DNA of 64,000 nucleotides from G963708235 sp963708235 (GCA_963708235.1 OY970200.1:2108001-2172000), one strand, 5' to 3'. Counted from the stretch's first letter, positions 31,342 through 41,017 are shown. Numbers and translations: made by a program. The notes: generated from the sequence alone by a model not told the origin.

Positions 31342-33309
31342 TCATTCGACCGGTGCGGCGAGCTCCTCCAGGAAGCGGACCGCCCGTTGCCGATCCCCGG
31401 TCCGGGTCATCCGTGGCATCGACAGCAGGATCCGCCGTCCGTAGCTCCGCGAGTTGAGACGGGAGTCGAGCACCGCAACCACACCGCGATCGGTCTCGTT
31501 GCGGATCAACCTCCCGGCGCCCTGGGCGAGCAGTGTGGTGGCACGGGGCAGGTCGACCTCCGCAAACGCCAGACCCCCCCTCCGCTCCACTGCCTCGCGG
31601 CGAGCCTGGGTCAGCGGGTCATCGGGTCTTGCGAACGGCAGTTTGTCGATGATCACCAGCGACAACGACGGCCCGGGGACATCGATCCCTTCCCAATACC
31701 CCATGGTCGCCACCAGCGTCGATGTCTCGTCCTCGACGAATGCGGCGATGAGACGCTTCTTGGGGAGGGTCTCCTGCACCAGCACCTGGAACGGCGCCCC
31801 GGCAAGGCGGTCGGCGATGCGCCGCAGCATCGCAAAGGATGTGGTGAGCACCAGCGCCCTCCCCCCGGATGCGGCGGTGAGCGCCTCGATCTCGTCCCCG
31901 GCGGCGTCGGCCCATCGGGGATCGGACGGGAGCGGGAGGTGGGAGGCGACGTAGAGCAGACCCTGTCGCCCGTAGTCGAACGCTCCGGGAACCCTGAGCC
32001 GGGAGTAGGTGCGCGCCACCGGAAGTTCGACGCCATCGGCCAGCGGGTCGTGGCGCAACGGTTGTTCCAGGAAGCCGAGACGGGCCGCCAGTGGAGCAAA
32101 CGATCCGGCGACGGACATGGTGGCCGAGGTGAGCACGGTCGGATGCTGCACCAGCAGACTCGATGCCAGAGACGGCCCCACCTCGACCGGAGCGATGCGT
32201 ACGGCACGCCGATCCTGTTCCACCCAGGCGACGTATCTGCCGGGGAGGTCCAACGCCATCTCGAAGTCGCCGATCAGGTGGCCGGCCTGGTTCTTGATCC
32301 GTGCGATCTGCCCGGCGAGAGGGTCGCCCTCATCGGCGGTGCGGAGGCAGCGGACCACGGCAGAGACGGCGTCGGCGGCGCGCATCACCACCGCACCGAA
32401 CTCCCCTTCGCCCGGGTCGATGCGATCTGTCGGCAATGAGGCGAGAACCGATTCGAGTTCGTCGGTTGCATCACGCAACGGCGGGATCGGGTCGTTGGTG
32501 CGCCGTTTCACCGGATCGATGTGACGGGCGGCAGCGGCGGCGAACGCCCCCAACCGGCCCGGCCCGATATCGAAACCGAAAGCCGACGAGAACGCCGTTT
32601 CCAGCTTGTGGGCCTCGTCGAACACCACCGCCTGATGCGGGGGCAGAATCTTTCCACCCGACGCCAGGTGGTGACCGTAGAGATGGTGATTGGTGACGAC
32701 CACATCGACACCCGCAGCTCGCTCCAGAGCGGCCTCGGCAAAGCACTGGCGCCCCTGGGGGCAGTTGCCGGCGCCGGGGCACTCCACCCCGGAGACCGAC
32801 AGTTCCCGCCATACCTCGTCGGAAACCGGCGCATCGAGGTCGTCCCGATCTCCGCTGTGATGACCCCTGGCCCATTCGGCGACATCCTGGGCCGCCGCAT
32901 CCCCCCGGTCGTCGAACAGGGCGAGCTCGGGGGTCTGGTCCAGACCGGGTCCGAATCGCTCGACCAGCTTGGCCATACATGCGTACGACTGCCGTCCCTT
33001 GACGACCGCCCACGTCACCGGCCGATCCATGTGGGACCGGAGAAATGGCAGCTCCGATTCGGAGAGCTGATCCTGGAGCGCCTTGGTGGCGGTGGCGACC
33101 ACGGTCCGGTTTCCCGATTCGAGCGCCGGAATCAGGTAGGCGAGCGACTTACCGGTGCCGGTACCCGCTTCGACGAGGAGGTGGTGACGCTCATCGAGCG
33201 CCGCCGACACCGCCTCGACCATCTGCTGCTGCCCGATCCGCTCCACGGCACCCGGTTTGGCGGAAAGTACCCGGCCGAGCGCGGCACGGGAGCGGTCGGC
33301 GAGGGTCAC
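31342..33309 (-). CDS. DinG-type ATP-dependent DNA helicase
   Basis: Superfamily 2 iron-sulfur helicase (XPD/DinG family). Walker A EAGTGTGKSLAYLIPA, DEAH box VVFDEAHKLE, motif VI QGAGRLIRNETDRG. Four Cys suited to an Fe-S cluster lie between motifs I and II: SYACMAK and ECPGAGNCPQGRQC. 655 residues from the GTG at 33309, chosen because TACACT lies 7 nt upstream. The role is probably unwinding of R-loops or damaged DNA; this is inferred from the family. Confidence 0.92.
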   Translation of the reverse strand: MTLADRSRAALGRVLSAKPGAVERIGQQQMVEAVSAALDERHHLLVEAGTGTGKSLAYLIPALESGNRTVVATATKALQDQLSESELPFLRSHMDRPVTWAVVKGRQSYACMAKLVERFGPGLDQTPELALFDDRGDAAAQDVAEWARGHHSGDRDDLDAPVSDEVWRELSVSGVECPGAGNCPQGRQCFAEAALERAAGVDVVVTNHHLYGHHLASGGKILPPHQAVVFDEAHKLETAFSSAFGFDIGPGRLGAFAAAAARHIDPVKRRTNDPIPPLRDATDELESVLASLPTDRIDPGEGEFGAVVMRAADAVSAVVRCLRTADEGDPLAGQIARIKNQAGHLIGDFEMALDLPGRYVAWVEQDRRAVRIAPVEVGPSLASSLLVQHPTVLTSATMSVAGSFAPLAARLGFLEQPLRHDPLADGVELPVARTYSRLRVPGAFDYGRQGLLYVASHLPLPSDPRWADAAGDEIEALTAASGGRALVLTTSFAMLRRIADRLAGAPFQVLVQETLPKKRLIAAFVEDETSTLVATMGYWEGIDVPGPSLSLVIIDKLPFARPDDPLTQARREAVERRGGLAFAEVDLPRATTLLAQGAGRLIRNETDRGVVAVLDSRLNSRSYGRRILLSMPRMTRTGDRQRAVRFLEELAAPVE

Positions 33310-33316
33310 GGAGGCG

Positions 33317-33322
33317 AGTGTA
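33317..33322 (-). promoter_or_regulatory. Candidate -10 of the dinG-type gene (leaderless type)
   Basis: TACACT on the minus strand, then 7 nt, then the GTG at 33309. Confidence 0.5.
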
Positions 33323-33408
33323 TCGGCGCCGGGAGACGGCCTTGCGTTTCCGGTCGCCCCGATGGGCGCACGCCGACCGGAGCGCCCGGATGGGCACGGC
33401 GCCGGGTG

Positions 33409-34836
33409 TCACACCGTTGCCCGGTCCCCGGCAGGTGGCGTCGGGGCGAACCCTCGACGGTTCTTGGCACCCCAGTCCTGGTTGCCACGCAGGTGGTGCC
33501 AGAGTCCGAGTAGCCGCCACGGCACCGTCATCGGACGGAACAACAACCCCTCGGTGAAGGCCCACAGTGTCAGCCATGCCTTGTCCGAGGGTCGCCGGTA
33601 GCGGTCGAAGCCCGCCTGTTCGAGGATCAACACCGTCAGGTTGATCAGGACACCGAGGCCATAGGCGGCCGCAAAGAACAGGACCGCAAACGACACATCG
33701 ACCGAGCCGACGATCAGGCCGACGACCACGGCGATGATCCCGAGGGCTTCGACCACCGGAGCCAGCAGCTCGACGAACAGGAAGTACGGGGCGACGACCA
33801 GCCCGAGGGGGCCCTCGCGACGGTTGCCGATCATCCCGGCGTGACGCCGCAACACATCGGCAAGACCACGCTGCCAGCGGTCCCGCTGGCGCCGTAACCC
33901 GCCCAGCGTCTCCGGCACCTCGGTCCAGGCGACCGGGTCGGGAACGAACTCGACCCGGTCGGGTTGGCCGGTACGGTGGGCGGTCCGTCGCAACGCCACC
34001 ACCAACTCCATGTCCTCGCCGACCGTTGCGGTCTCGTATCCACCGATGTCGATCATGGCCTGCCGACGGAAGAGCCCGAACGCCCCGGAGATGATCAGGT
34101 TGCCACCGAGGCGGTTCCAGCCCAGTCGACCGAAGAGAAACGCCCGCAGATATTCGACGGTCTGGGAACCGGCGAGAAAACGCCGCGGGGCGGCGACCGA
34201 GGTCACTCTGCCGTGGTTGACCTCGCACCCGTTGACGACACCGACCGTACCCCCGGCGGCGACGACATCGTCACGGCCCAGGAAGGGGCCGACCATCCGC
34301 AACAGGGCGTCGGGTTCGATGATGGTATCGGCGTCGATCACGCAGACCAGGTCCCCGGATGCACAGTTGAGACCGGCGTTGAGCGCATCCGCCTTGCCGC
34401 CGTTGTCCTTGTCGATGACCAGCAACTCGGGATAGTCACGGGATCGATACAGACCGCGCAGGGGTGCCGACCGGAGCGTGTTGCGGTGCACCAGCGGTAC
34501 CGCCACCAGATCGAACGCCTGACGAAGCACCTCCAGGGTGGCGTCGCCGGACCCGTCGTTGATCAACGCCACCTCCAAGCGCGGGTAGCTGAGCGCAAGC
34601 AGACTGCGGACACTCTCGACAACCGAGGCCTCTTCGTTGTGGGCGGGGGCCAGGACCGTGATCCTCGGGGCCAGCGGTGAGCTGAGCACCCATTGCCGAC
34701 GGTCCACCGCCGCCGTCAGCCGGTGGGAACGGAGATTCAGTCCTGCACTTGCGATGATCACGACCTGGGAGCCCACCACAAGCACGAGATAGACCAGGGC
34801 GACCCAGGCGACGACCTCGAGAATGGAGCCGGTCAT
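33409..34836 (-). CDS. Membrane glycosyltransferase family 2 (PgaC/hyaluronan-synthase-like)
   Basis: Processive-type polysaccharide synthase. An N-terminal helix (residues ~8-28) precedes the GT-A domain with LAPAHNEEASV, INDGSGD, IDKDNGGKADALNAGL, CVIDADT (the DxD motif), SGAFGLFRR, TVGEDMEL (catalytic ED) and QRDRWQRG (Q-x-x-R-W). Several C-terminal membrane helices follow. 475 residues. Its ATG overlaps the HEAT-protein stop by 4 nt; it is the last gene of the seven-gene operon. The polymer made is not predictable; a poly-hexose or poly-HexNAc exopolysaccharide is likely. Confidence 0.9.
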   Translation of the reverse strand: MTGSILEVVAWVALVYLVLVVGSQVVIIASAGLNLRSHRLTAAVDRRQWVLSSPLAPRITVLAPAHNEEASVVESVRSLLALSYPRLEVALINDGSGDATLEVLRQAFDLVAVPLVHRNTLRSAPLRGLYRSRDYPELLVIDKDNGGKADALNAGLNCASGDLVCVIDADTIIEPDALLRMVGPFLGRDDVVAAGGTVGVVNGCEVNHGRVTSVAAPRRFLAGSQTVEYLRAFLFGRLGWNRLGGNLIISGAFGLFRRQAMIDIGGYETATVGEDMELVVALRRTAHRTGQPDRVEFVPDPVAWTEVPETLGGLRRQRDRWQRGLADVLRRHAGMIGNRREGPLGLVVAPYFLFVELLAPVVEALGIIAVVVGLIVGSVDVSFAVLFFAAAYGLGVLINLTVLILEQAGFDRYRRPSDKAWLTLWAFTEGLLFRPMTVPWRLLGLWHHLRGNQDWGAKNRRGFAPTPPAGDRATV

Positions 34837-35918
34837 GCGGCGACCACATCGGGGGATGCCGTGGCCCTGACCGGGGCGTCATCGGGAATGTCGAGGACCC
34901 GTTGCGCCATCTCGGCCCCGGGGCCGTCGTGGCGGCGGGCCACCCTGCGCAGATAGGTACGGCCCACAGGTCCGAGAGCTACGAGCGCCCACGCACTGGC
35001 CTCACGCACCTCCCACTCCGGGTCGGAGAGACCCGGGACGAGCAGGTGGGCGTCGAGCGGCGGGGCGAGCTTCCCGAGCGCACGGGCGGCGGCGGTGCGC
35101 ACCCCGGCGTCGGGATCGGTCGACATCGATGCGGCATGGGCGGCGTTGACCGCATGCCCCGAGGAGCCCAGGACGGCGAGGGCGGCGGAACGTACCGACG
35201 CCGCCGGGTGGGTACGCAAGGAGCCGGCGGCCGCGACGAACCGTGGATCGTGGAGAAATGCGGCGGCGACGAGAAGTGCCTCGGTGCGGGCCGCAGGTGG
35301 TGCGGTCATCCGGACCGCGGCAGCAAGTCCGCCGGCGACGGCGTCGGCCGCCGTCGAGCCGCTGCGCATCAACGCCTCGAGTGCGGCGTTGCGGCAACCC
35401 GCCGAACCATCGCCGAGCATCGAGACCAGGGCGTCGCACAACCGGCGATCCGGGTGGCGGCCGGCGGCCCGCGCCGCCTCGATCCGCACCAGCGGCTGGG
35501 CGTCGACGAGAAGGTCGTGGGTGAGCGGATCGTCGGCAACGAGGACCGTACGGAACTGGGCGCCGCGCAATCGCCGCCGCCAACGGCGGCTCTGGCACCA
35601 CCGATGGGACAGGGCGAGCACCCCACTACGTTCCGCCAACCCGGACAGGGTCACCAGGTCACGCCCCGAAAGGTGCCCACCCAGGTCGGCGAGCAGCGCC
35701 CCTCGCACCGATGGCCGCAGTCTGCGCAGCGCACCCGGTACGGGGGCCGGCCCACCACCGAGGGCAGTGTGCGCCAGGTGCAGAAGCACGGCCGTGGTTC
35801 GTTGCCGCCGGCGGGCCTGCACCACCGCCTGCAGGGCATATGTGATCACGCCAGCGACGACGGCAACGGCGAAGAGCGTCACGATCGCGGTCATGAGGCG
35901 GTCCGGGGCGATGGTCAT
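34833..35918 (-). CDS. Membrane-anchored HEAT-repeat protein
   Basis: 361 residues from the ATG at 35918. One N-terminal membrane helix (residues ~9-33, TAIVTLFAVAVVAGVITYAL) is followed by a cytoplasmic array of HEAT-like helical repeats, such as PLVRIEAARAAGRHPDRR, AGVRTAAARALGKLAPP and WEVREASAWALVALGP. Such arrays are protein-interaction scaffolds. It is flanked by 4-nt overlaps with the composite regulator upstream and the glycosyltransferase downstream. The inferred role is to connect regulation and the synthase at the membrane. Confidence 0.85.
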   Translation of the reverse strand: MTIAPDRLMTAIVTLFAVAVVAGVITYALQAVVQARRRQRTTAVLLHLAHTALGGGPAPVPGALRRLRPSVRGALLADLGGHLSGRDLVTLSGLAERSGVLALSHRWCQSRRWRRRLRGAQFRTVLVADDPLTHDLLVDAQPLVRIEAARAAGRHPDRRLCDALVSMLGDGSAGCRNAALEALMRSGSTAADAVAGGLAAAVRMTAPPAARTEALLVAAAFLHDPRFVAAAGSLRTHPAASVRSAALAVLGSSGHAVNAAHAASMSTDPDAGVRTAAARALGKLAPPLDAHLLVPGLSDPEWEVREASAWALVALGPVGRTYLRRVARRHDGPGAEMAQRVLDIPDDAPVRATASPDVVAA

Positions 35919-37942
35919 GAGAGATGCCGGCGGATGCGCTCGATCAGCACCGACACGCTGAACGGCTTGGCGATGTGATCCACCGCACCCAGCGCAAGGG
36001 CTGCCACGACATCGTTCTCTGCGGCCCGGGCGGTGAGCATGATCACCTTGACCCGGTGCAGCGCCCCGCTCTCGGCCATCTTGCGCAGCACCACCAGACC
36101 GCTGATCCCGGGCAGCCCGACGTCGAGCAGCACCACTCTCGGGCGCAACGGTCGCTCGGTGCCGTTTCCGACCAGGGCTTCCATCGCCTCGACGCCATCA
36201 CGGAACCACCTGTGGGCCAGACCTCGGGTGGTGAGCGCCTCTCCGAGCAGCTCGCCGATGACCTCGTCGTCATCGACCACGACCACGTCGAGGACCGCCG
36301 GATCCGTGGCACCGTCCCACCCATGGCGGAAGACCCGGTCCCCACCGGCGGCCATGGCGGCGGCGACCACGTCGTCGGCAGCCTGGACCAGTTCGTCGAC
36401 GGTACCGCCGTCCCCGGGGAACTCCGAGACCCCGGCGCTCAGGGTGATCCGGACCCGCTCCCCGAGTTTGGTGAGCACCGCTTCTGACCGCATCTGTTCC
36501 AGCGCCTCGGCGACTCGCTGCACCCCGTCGGATCTACGCAGACCGGGCATGGCAACCAGATACCGACCCGTCGCCCACGACGAGACCAGTTCGCTGCCAG
36601 GGAAATGGCGGAGAAGGAGGTCGGCGACCTGAGAGCAGATGCGGTCGCCGAACTCGTACCCATGGCTGCGGATGGTCTCCCTCAACTCGTCGATCTCGAC
36701 GATGGCCACGGCCACCGGCTGCCCGTCGTCGGTGGCGGTGCGTAGCAGCGCATCGAGTTCCCGGTGAGCGGTGCGACGGCCGCGCAGTCCGGTCAGCGGG
36801 TCGCGATCGGCGAGGCGGCGGACCAACCCTGCCCGTTCCAGCCGGTTGCGGATCCGTGCGGCGAGTTCGGGGCCGAGTACCGGCTTGGTGACGAAGTCGT
36901 CGGCCCCGGCGGCGAACGCCGCCGCAACGGTGACCGGGTCGATGGATGCGGTCAACACCAGGATCGGGACATCGGCCCAGTGGGGATCGGCGCGCAGGAT
37001 GCGGCACATCTCGTCGCCGCTCACCCCCGGCATCAGCCAGTCGAGGACGATCAGATCCGGAGGATGACGGTCGAGCCGTGCCCACAGCTCGGTGGGGTCA
37101 CCGAGCACCTCGACATCCAGTCCCTCGCCGGCGAGCAACCCCCGCACCTGGACCAGGGCTACCGGGTCGTCGTCGATCATGAGGATGTGCGCCGCATCCT
37201 CGGTCCGCGGGAGTGCGGCACGAACCGACGCCACGATCTCGGCGGCGTCGGCGTCTACGAGGAACCTGGCGACGCCGCGGCGACTCGCCTCGACCCGATC
37301 CATGATCCCCTGACCGGCCCCGACGGCGACGATGCGCGGGCGCGGCCGCTGACGATCCAGCAGGTCGAGGATCGCAAAGGCGGCATGGTCGGTCGATCCC
37401 GGCCCGGCACGCCCGACACCGACCACGGCGGCAGCGACCACCGACGAGTCGAGCAGACGCTCCACGTCGACGGCGGTCCCGGCATGGATGACGGAGAACC
37501 CCCCTTCGGTGGCGGCCGCAACCACCGTCCGACGCCATTGCGGGTCGGCGTCGGCGACGAGCAGCACCGACCCGGTTCCACCCGGCGATGGGGATGTTGC
37601 GGCGGCCACGGCAGGCGGTTCGTCGACTTCGAGTTCGTTGGACAACGCCTCGACGTCCTCGGCACACGCCATCACATCGTCACCGCTGAGAGGCCCACCG
37701 GCGAACTTCTGCTCGACCTGTCGAGCCAGGGTCGCCGCCCGGAGAAACCCGTAGGCGCCGACGGTGCCGATGAGCTTGTGGGCGACGCGCTCCGCCTCGT
37801 GCCGGGCGTCGTCGTCGAGCCGGCTCTCGGCGGCGGCGGCGACCGCATCCTCCAGCACGGCGACGCGGGTCCGCAGATCATCACGACCCCGGTCCCACAT
37901 GGCGCGCAGCACGCCGGCCATCTCGATGGTGGTGGTGGTCAT
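35915..37942 (-). CDS. Composite phosphorelay regulator: HPt-REC-REC-GGDEF(degenerate)-REC
   Basis: 675 residues from the ATG at 37942. An HPt domain at ~15-110 has phosphorylatable His55 in VAHKLIGTVGAYGF. A receiver-like domain (~124-240) lacks the acceptor Asp. A full receiver (~250-370) has MIDDDPVA, LIVLDWLMPGVSG and the Lys in VTKPV. A GGDEF-type domain starts RDPLTGLRGRRTAHRELDAL, but the signature loop reads ATGRYLVAMPG, so cyclase activity is unlikely. A C-terminal receiver has VVVDDDE, VVLLDVGLPGISG and AKPFS. It probably acts as the phosphotransfer hub of the operon's kinase. 4-nt overlaps lie on both sides. Confidence 0.87.
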   Translation of the reverse strand: MTTTTIEMAGVLRAMWDRGRDDLRTRVAVLEDAVAAAAESRLDDDARHEAERVAHKLIGTVGAYGFLRAATLARQVEQKFAGGPLSGDDVMACAEDVEALSNELEVDEPPAVAAATSPSPGGTGSVLLVADADPQWRRTVVAAATEGGFSVIHAGTAVDVERLLDSSVVAAAVVGVGRAGPGSTDHAAFAILDLLDRQRPRPRIVAVGAGQGIMDRVEASRRGVARFLVDADAAEIVASVRAALPRTEDAAHILMIDDDPVALVQVRGLLAGEGLDVEVLGDPTELWARLDRHPPDLIVLDWLMPGVSGDEMCRILRADPHWADVPILVLTASIDPVTVAAAFAAGADDFVTKPVLGPELAARIRNRLERAGLVRRLADRDPLTGLRGRRTAHRELDALLRTATDDGQPVAVAIVEIDELRETIRSHGYEFGDRICSQVADLLLRHFPGSELVSSWATGRYLVAMPGLRRSDGVQRVAEALEQMRSEAVLTKLGERVRITLSAGVSEFPGDGGTVDELVQAADDVVAAAMAAGGDRVFRHGWDGATDPAVLDVVVVDDDEVIGELLGEALTTRGLAHRWFRDGVEAMEALVGNGTERPLRPRVVLLDVGLPGISGLVVLRKMAESGALHRVKVIMLTARAAENDVVAALALGAVDHIAKPFSVSVLIERIRRHLS

Positions 37943-38319
37943 CGGTCCCACCCCAATGTTTCGGCAACCAGACCGGGGAGCCCCATGACGTCGAAGGGCT
38001 TGCTGATCACCCCGGTCACCCCGAGACCGGCAAACAGGTCGTTGCCGCCGATCGGCTGCTTGGCGGTGAGCAGCACCACCGGGATATCGGCGGTCGAGCC
38101 GATCTCCTGCAACTTGCGGAAGGTGGTCGGACCGTCCATGTCCGGCATCATCACGTCGAGCAGGATGGCGTCCGGTGGATCGGCGATCGCCGCAGCGATG
38201 CCGGCGGCGCCGCTGTCGGCTGCACGCACCACATAACCCCCGACCGTCTCGAGACTCATGGTCACGATGGCTCGGATGTCGTCGTCGTCGTCGATGACGA
38301 GGACCTGACGTGCACTCAT
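37939..38319 (-). CDS. Single-domain response regulator
   Basis: 126-residue stand-alone receiver: MSARQVLVIDDDDDIRAIVT, acceptor Asp in ILLDVMMPDMDGP, the T in VVLLTAK and the Lys in ISKPFD. There is no output domain, so it likely passes phosphate on or controls by protein contact, like Spo0F or CheY. GGGAG lies upstream of the ATG at 38319. Its ends overlap the kinase and the composite regulator by 4 nt each. Confidence 0.92.
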   Translation of the reverse strand: MSARQVLVIDDDDDIRAIVTMSLETVGGYVVRAADSGAAGIAAAIADPPDAILLDVMMPDMDGPTTFRKLQEIGSTADIPVVLLTAKQPIGGNDLFAGLGVTGVISKPFDVMGLPGLVAETLGWDR

Positions 38320-40784
38320 ACGGAGACTCCCGTTGTGTCGGTTGATGTGGCGTCGAGGAGCTGCACGACACGATCGAGAACCACCTTGGGCGGTACCCGG
38401 GACTTGACGAAGAGGTCGCCTTTGGCGAGGTGCATCTGCGCCCGACCCTTGGACCCCACGTCGACGGCGGTGTACACCGCCAGACCCACCAGGTCGATCC
38501 GTTCGGTGGCGTGGAGCCACGCCACCAGCTCGGCGCCGCATCCGTCGGGCAGGATCAGGTCGAGAAGGATCACATCGGGGAGCGTCTCCTCGCAGAATCT
38601 CCTGGCATCCGCACACGACCCGGCGAGCACCGTCTCCACCCCGCGTTCGGCGAACCCGGCGGAGAGGACCTCGGCGAGGTCCCGGTCGTCCTCGACGATG
38701 AGCACGATGGGATGAGGGGCCGTCTTGCGCAGCGCCAATCCGACGGTGGGAAGCAGTGAGGTGTGGATGGTGGTGCGATCGATGAATCCCTGCACCGAGT
38801 CCGGGAGTTCCTCTCCGGTGGCCGACACCTGCCCCATCAGCACCACGGCGATCGCCAGGGTGTCGGCGTCGGCGCGGAGCGAACGGACCACCTCCCAGAC
38901 GTCCATATCGGGAAGTTCGGCGTCGAGGAGCACCGCCATGGGATGGGTCGAGGCCGCCAGCGCCACTCCCTCTCGACCGGTGGCGGCAATCACCGCCTGG
39001 TACCCGCCGTCGATGAGAGCCTCGGCGATCCCGTCACGCTGGCCGGAGTCCCCGTCGATGACCAGGACCACAGGCCCCGGGCCTTCCGTGACGGATGGCA
39101 CCTCTTCCACGGCCAGCGGCAGCGTGAACGAGAACGTCGATCCCATTCCAACGGAGCTCTCCACCCAGATACGGCCGCCGTGCTGCCTGACGATGCCTTC
39201 GGAGATGGCGAGACCCAGGCCGACCCCGCCCTTCTCCCGGGAATCGGAGGAGTCGACCTGTTCGAAGCGGTTGAAGATGTTGCGGCGAAGCTCCTCGGGG
39301 ATCCCCCGCCCGCGATCGATGACGTCGATTCGGGCCACGCCGTCGTCGGCGACGGCGGTCACCACCACCTGGTCACCGGGAGCGCTGAACTTGATCGCAT
39401 TTCCGAGCAGGTTGACCAGTACCTGCTCCACCCGATCCGGGTCGGCATTCACCATCACCCGGTCGCATTCGTTGCGGATGGTCACCCCGTGCTGGTCCCC
39501 GACCAGCCGCATCTCGGCGACGGTCTCGCCGACGAGGTCGGCGATGTCGACCGCCTCGCGTTCGAGCACCGCTTTTCCCGAATCGAGATGTTCGACATCG
39601 AGAATGTCATTGATCAACCGCGACAACCGATCGGTGTTGGTCGCCGCGATCCTGACCAGCCTGGTGACCTCGGGGGACAGCTCCCCGACCACCCCGCCCA
39701 CCAGCAACCCCAGTGCGCCACGCACCGAGGTGAGCGGGGTGCGGAGTTCGTGACTGACGACGGCGACGAACTCGTCCTTGAGCCGCTGCGACGCCAGCCG
39801 CTCGGTGATGTCCTCGAAAGCCACCATGATCCCGCCATCGGGTGTGGGAACGCTGGTGCCCTCGACCTCGAAGTAGGTTCCGTCCGACCTCCAGTACACC
39901 TCGTCGCTGAGCCGCATCGTGGTGCGGGACTCGATCGCCTCGATCACCGAACATTCCTCGATCGGGATCGGGGTCCCGTCCCGTTTGCTGTGGTGGAAGG
40001 TGAGGTGGGCCGGGGCGCCCATCAGTTCGTCCTTGGTCCGCCCCAGCATCGAGCAGGCGGCCGGGTTGACCAGCACGATGCGTCCGGCGGCATCGGAAAC
40101 GACAAGTCCGGATGGTGCGGAGTTGGCGATCCAGTGCACCGTCGCCATCTGGGTGACCAGGTCGTCGGTGACGGTGAGCAGCCATTCCGCCCGGCGCTGC
40201 TGGGTCTCGGCGATCCACGCCGACGCCGCCAGCACCAGCAGCAGCATCGCCGCCGCAAAGGCCGAGCCGCCGTTCATCGGAATGCTGTCGAGGTAGTGGA
40301 GCCACAGGAACCCACCCATACAGATCACCCCGGTGATCAGCACCGCCACCCGCGGCGCCGCCATACCGGCCAGGATCATGGCGAGGACGTACATGGTGAT
40401 GAACGGGCTCTGGATACCTTGATCGAGTGCAGCCAGAACGGTGGCGTTGAATCCGAAGGCCGCCGACCACACCCCGAAGAAGAGGGGCCGGAGCGGATGG
40501 GTCACCAACACCGCATTGGGAATCCACAACCCGGCGATCGAGGCGACGACCATCGCCAGACAGATGGTCACGATGGGAACGAGGTTGGCGAACTGCGGGG
40601 TCGTCATCGCATACACGACGCCCGCCGCCGCACTGACCCCGGTCAATGAGACCGCCAGGTACTTGACGCGTCCCCAGAACCGGTCCTCGACCTCCCGGAT
40701 GCCCTCGACCTCGTTGCCGGTGCTCAAGTGCCAGTACATCGATCTCAGCTGTTCGGTGACCCTCGGTTCGGCGTCGTCGATCAT
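38316..40784 (-). CDS. Membrane hybrid histidine kinase (TM-PAS-HisKA-HATPase-REC-REC)
   Basis: 822 residues from the ATG at 40784 (GAGGA 6 nt upstream). Membrane helices cover ~41-190. A PAS domain at ~215-330 has LVVSDAAGRIVLVNPAACSM. HisKA has H345 in VVSHELRTPLTSVRG. The HATPase shows NLLGNAIKFSAPGD, GRGIPEELR and GGVGLGLAI. Receiver 1 (~590-700) carries the acceptor in VLLDAELPDMD; receiver 2 (~705-815) in ILLDLILPDGCG. It senses an unknown signal via membrane/PAS parts and likely feeds His55 of the composite regulator. Both ends overlap neighbours by 4 nt. Confidence 0.92.
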   Translation of the reverse strand: MIDDAEPRVTEQLRSMYWHLSTGNEVEGIREVEDRFWGRVKYLAVSLTGVSAAAGVVYAMTTPQFANLVPIVTICLAMVVASIAGLWIPNAVLVTHPLRPLFFGVWSAAFGFNATVLAALDQGIQSPFITMYVLAMILAGMAAPRVAVLITGVICMGGFLWLHYLDSIPMNGGSAFAAAMLLLVLAASAWIAETQQRRAEWLLTVTDDLVTQMATVHWIANSAPSGLVVSDAAGRIVLVNPAACSMLGRTKDELMGAPAHLTFHHSKRDGTPIPIEECSVIEAIESRTTMRLSDEVYWRSDGTYFEVEGTSVPTPDGGIMVAFEDITERLASQRLKDEFVAVVSHELRTPLTSVRGALGLLVGGVVGELSPEVTRLVRIAATNTDRLSRLINDILDVEHLDSGKAVLEREAVDIADLVGETVAEMRLVGDQHGVTIRNECDRVMVNADPDRVEQVLVNLLGNAIKFSAPGDQVVVTAVADDGVARIDVIDRGRGIPEELRRNIFNRFEQVDSSDSREKGGVGLGLAISEGIVRQHGGRIWVESSVGMGSTFSFTLPLAVEEVPSVTEGPGPVVLVIDGDSGQRDGIAEALIDGGYQAVIAATGREGVALAASTHPMAVLLDAELPDMDVWEVVRSLRADADTLAIAVVLMGQVSATGEELPDSVQGFIDRTTIHTSLLPTVGLALRKTAPHPIVLIVEDDRDLAEVLSAGFAERGVETVLAGSCADARRFCEETLPDVILLDLILPDGCGAELVAWLHATERIDLVGLAVYTAVDVGSKGRAQMHLAKGDLFVKSRVPPKVVLDRVVQLLDATSTDTTGVSV

Positions 40785-41017
40785 TTCGGTCCTCCATCGA
40801 TTGCGGTGATCGTGTGGGCGGTAACGACCACTTTCGGAATCTGCGGGGTGGCAGCGGCGGTGCCCACCTCTACGACACAGGTGCGGGTCCCGCCCGTAGG
40901 GGCCGGCGGGTGGGCGGCGGTCCGGCCGACGTCTGTCCAGTGGCGCCATCGGGGGTACGGCGGCTCGGTCGGGATACGGGAGGCGGCGATTCGCCTACCC
41001 GGGCGGATCGTGGTCAT
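40781..41017 (-). CDS. Unrecognised 78-residue protein between hydrolase and kinase genes
   Basis: Reading frame MTTIRPGRRIAASRIPTEPP to the stop at 40781. Its ATG overlaps the hydrolase stop by 4 nt and its stop overlaps the kinase ATG by 4 nt (ATGA at both ends), exactly like every other junction of this operon, which argues that it is translated. The product is basic and Pro-rich at first (PPYPRWRHWTDVG), then beta-like (TCVVEVGTAAATPQIPKVVV), with one Cys. There is no membrane helix or signal peptide and no family is recognised. It could be a small adaptor or sensor partner of the kinase. Confidence 0.7.
   Translation of the reverse strand: MTTIRPGRRIAASRIPTEPPYPRWRHWTDVGRTAAHPPAPTGGTRTCVVEVGTAAATPQIPKVVVTAHTITAIDGGPK

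Noticed and set aside
37943..38371. N-terminal extension of the composite regulator through the lone receiver gene
   Set aside because: The extension is Arg-rich out-of-phase sequence over the conserved receiver gene, and the ATG at 37942 gives a 4-nt overlap and a clean HPt start.
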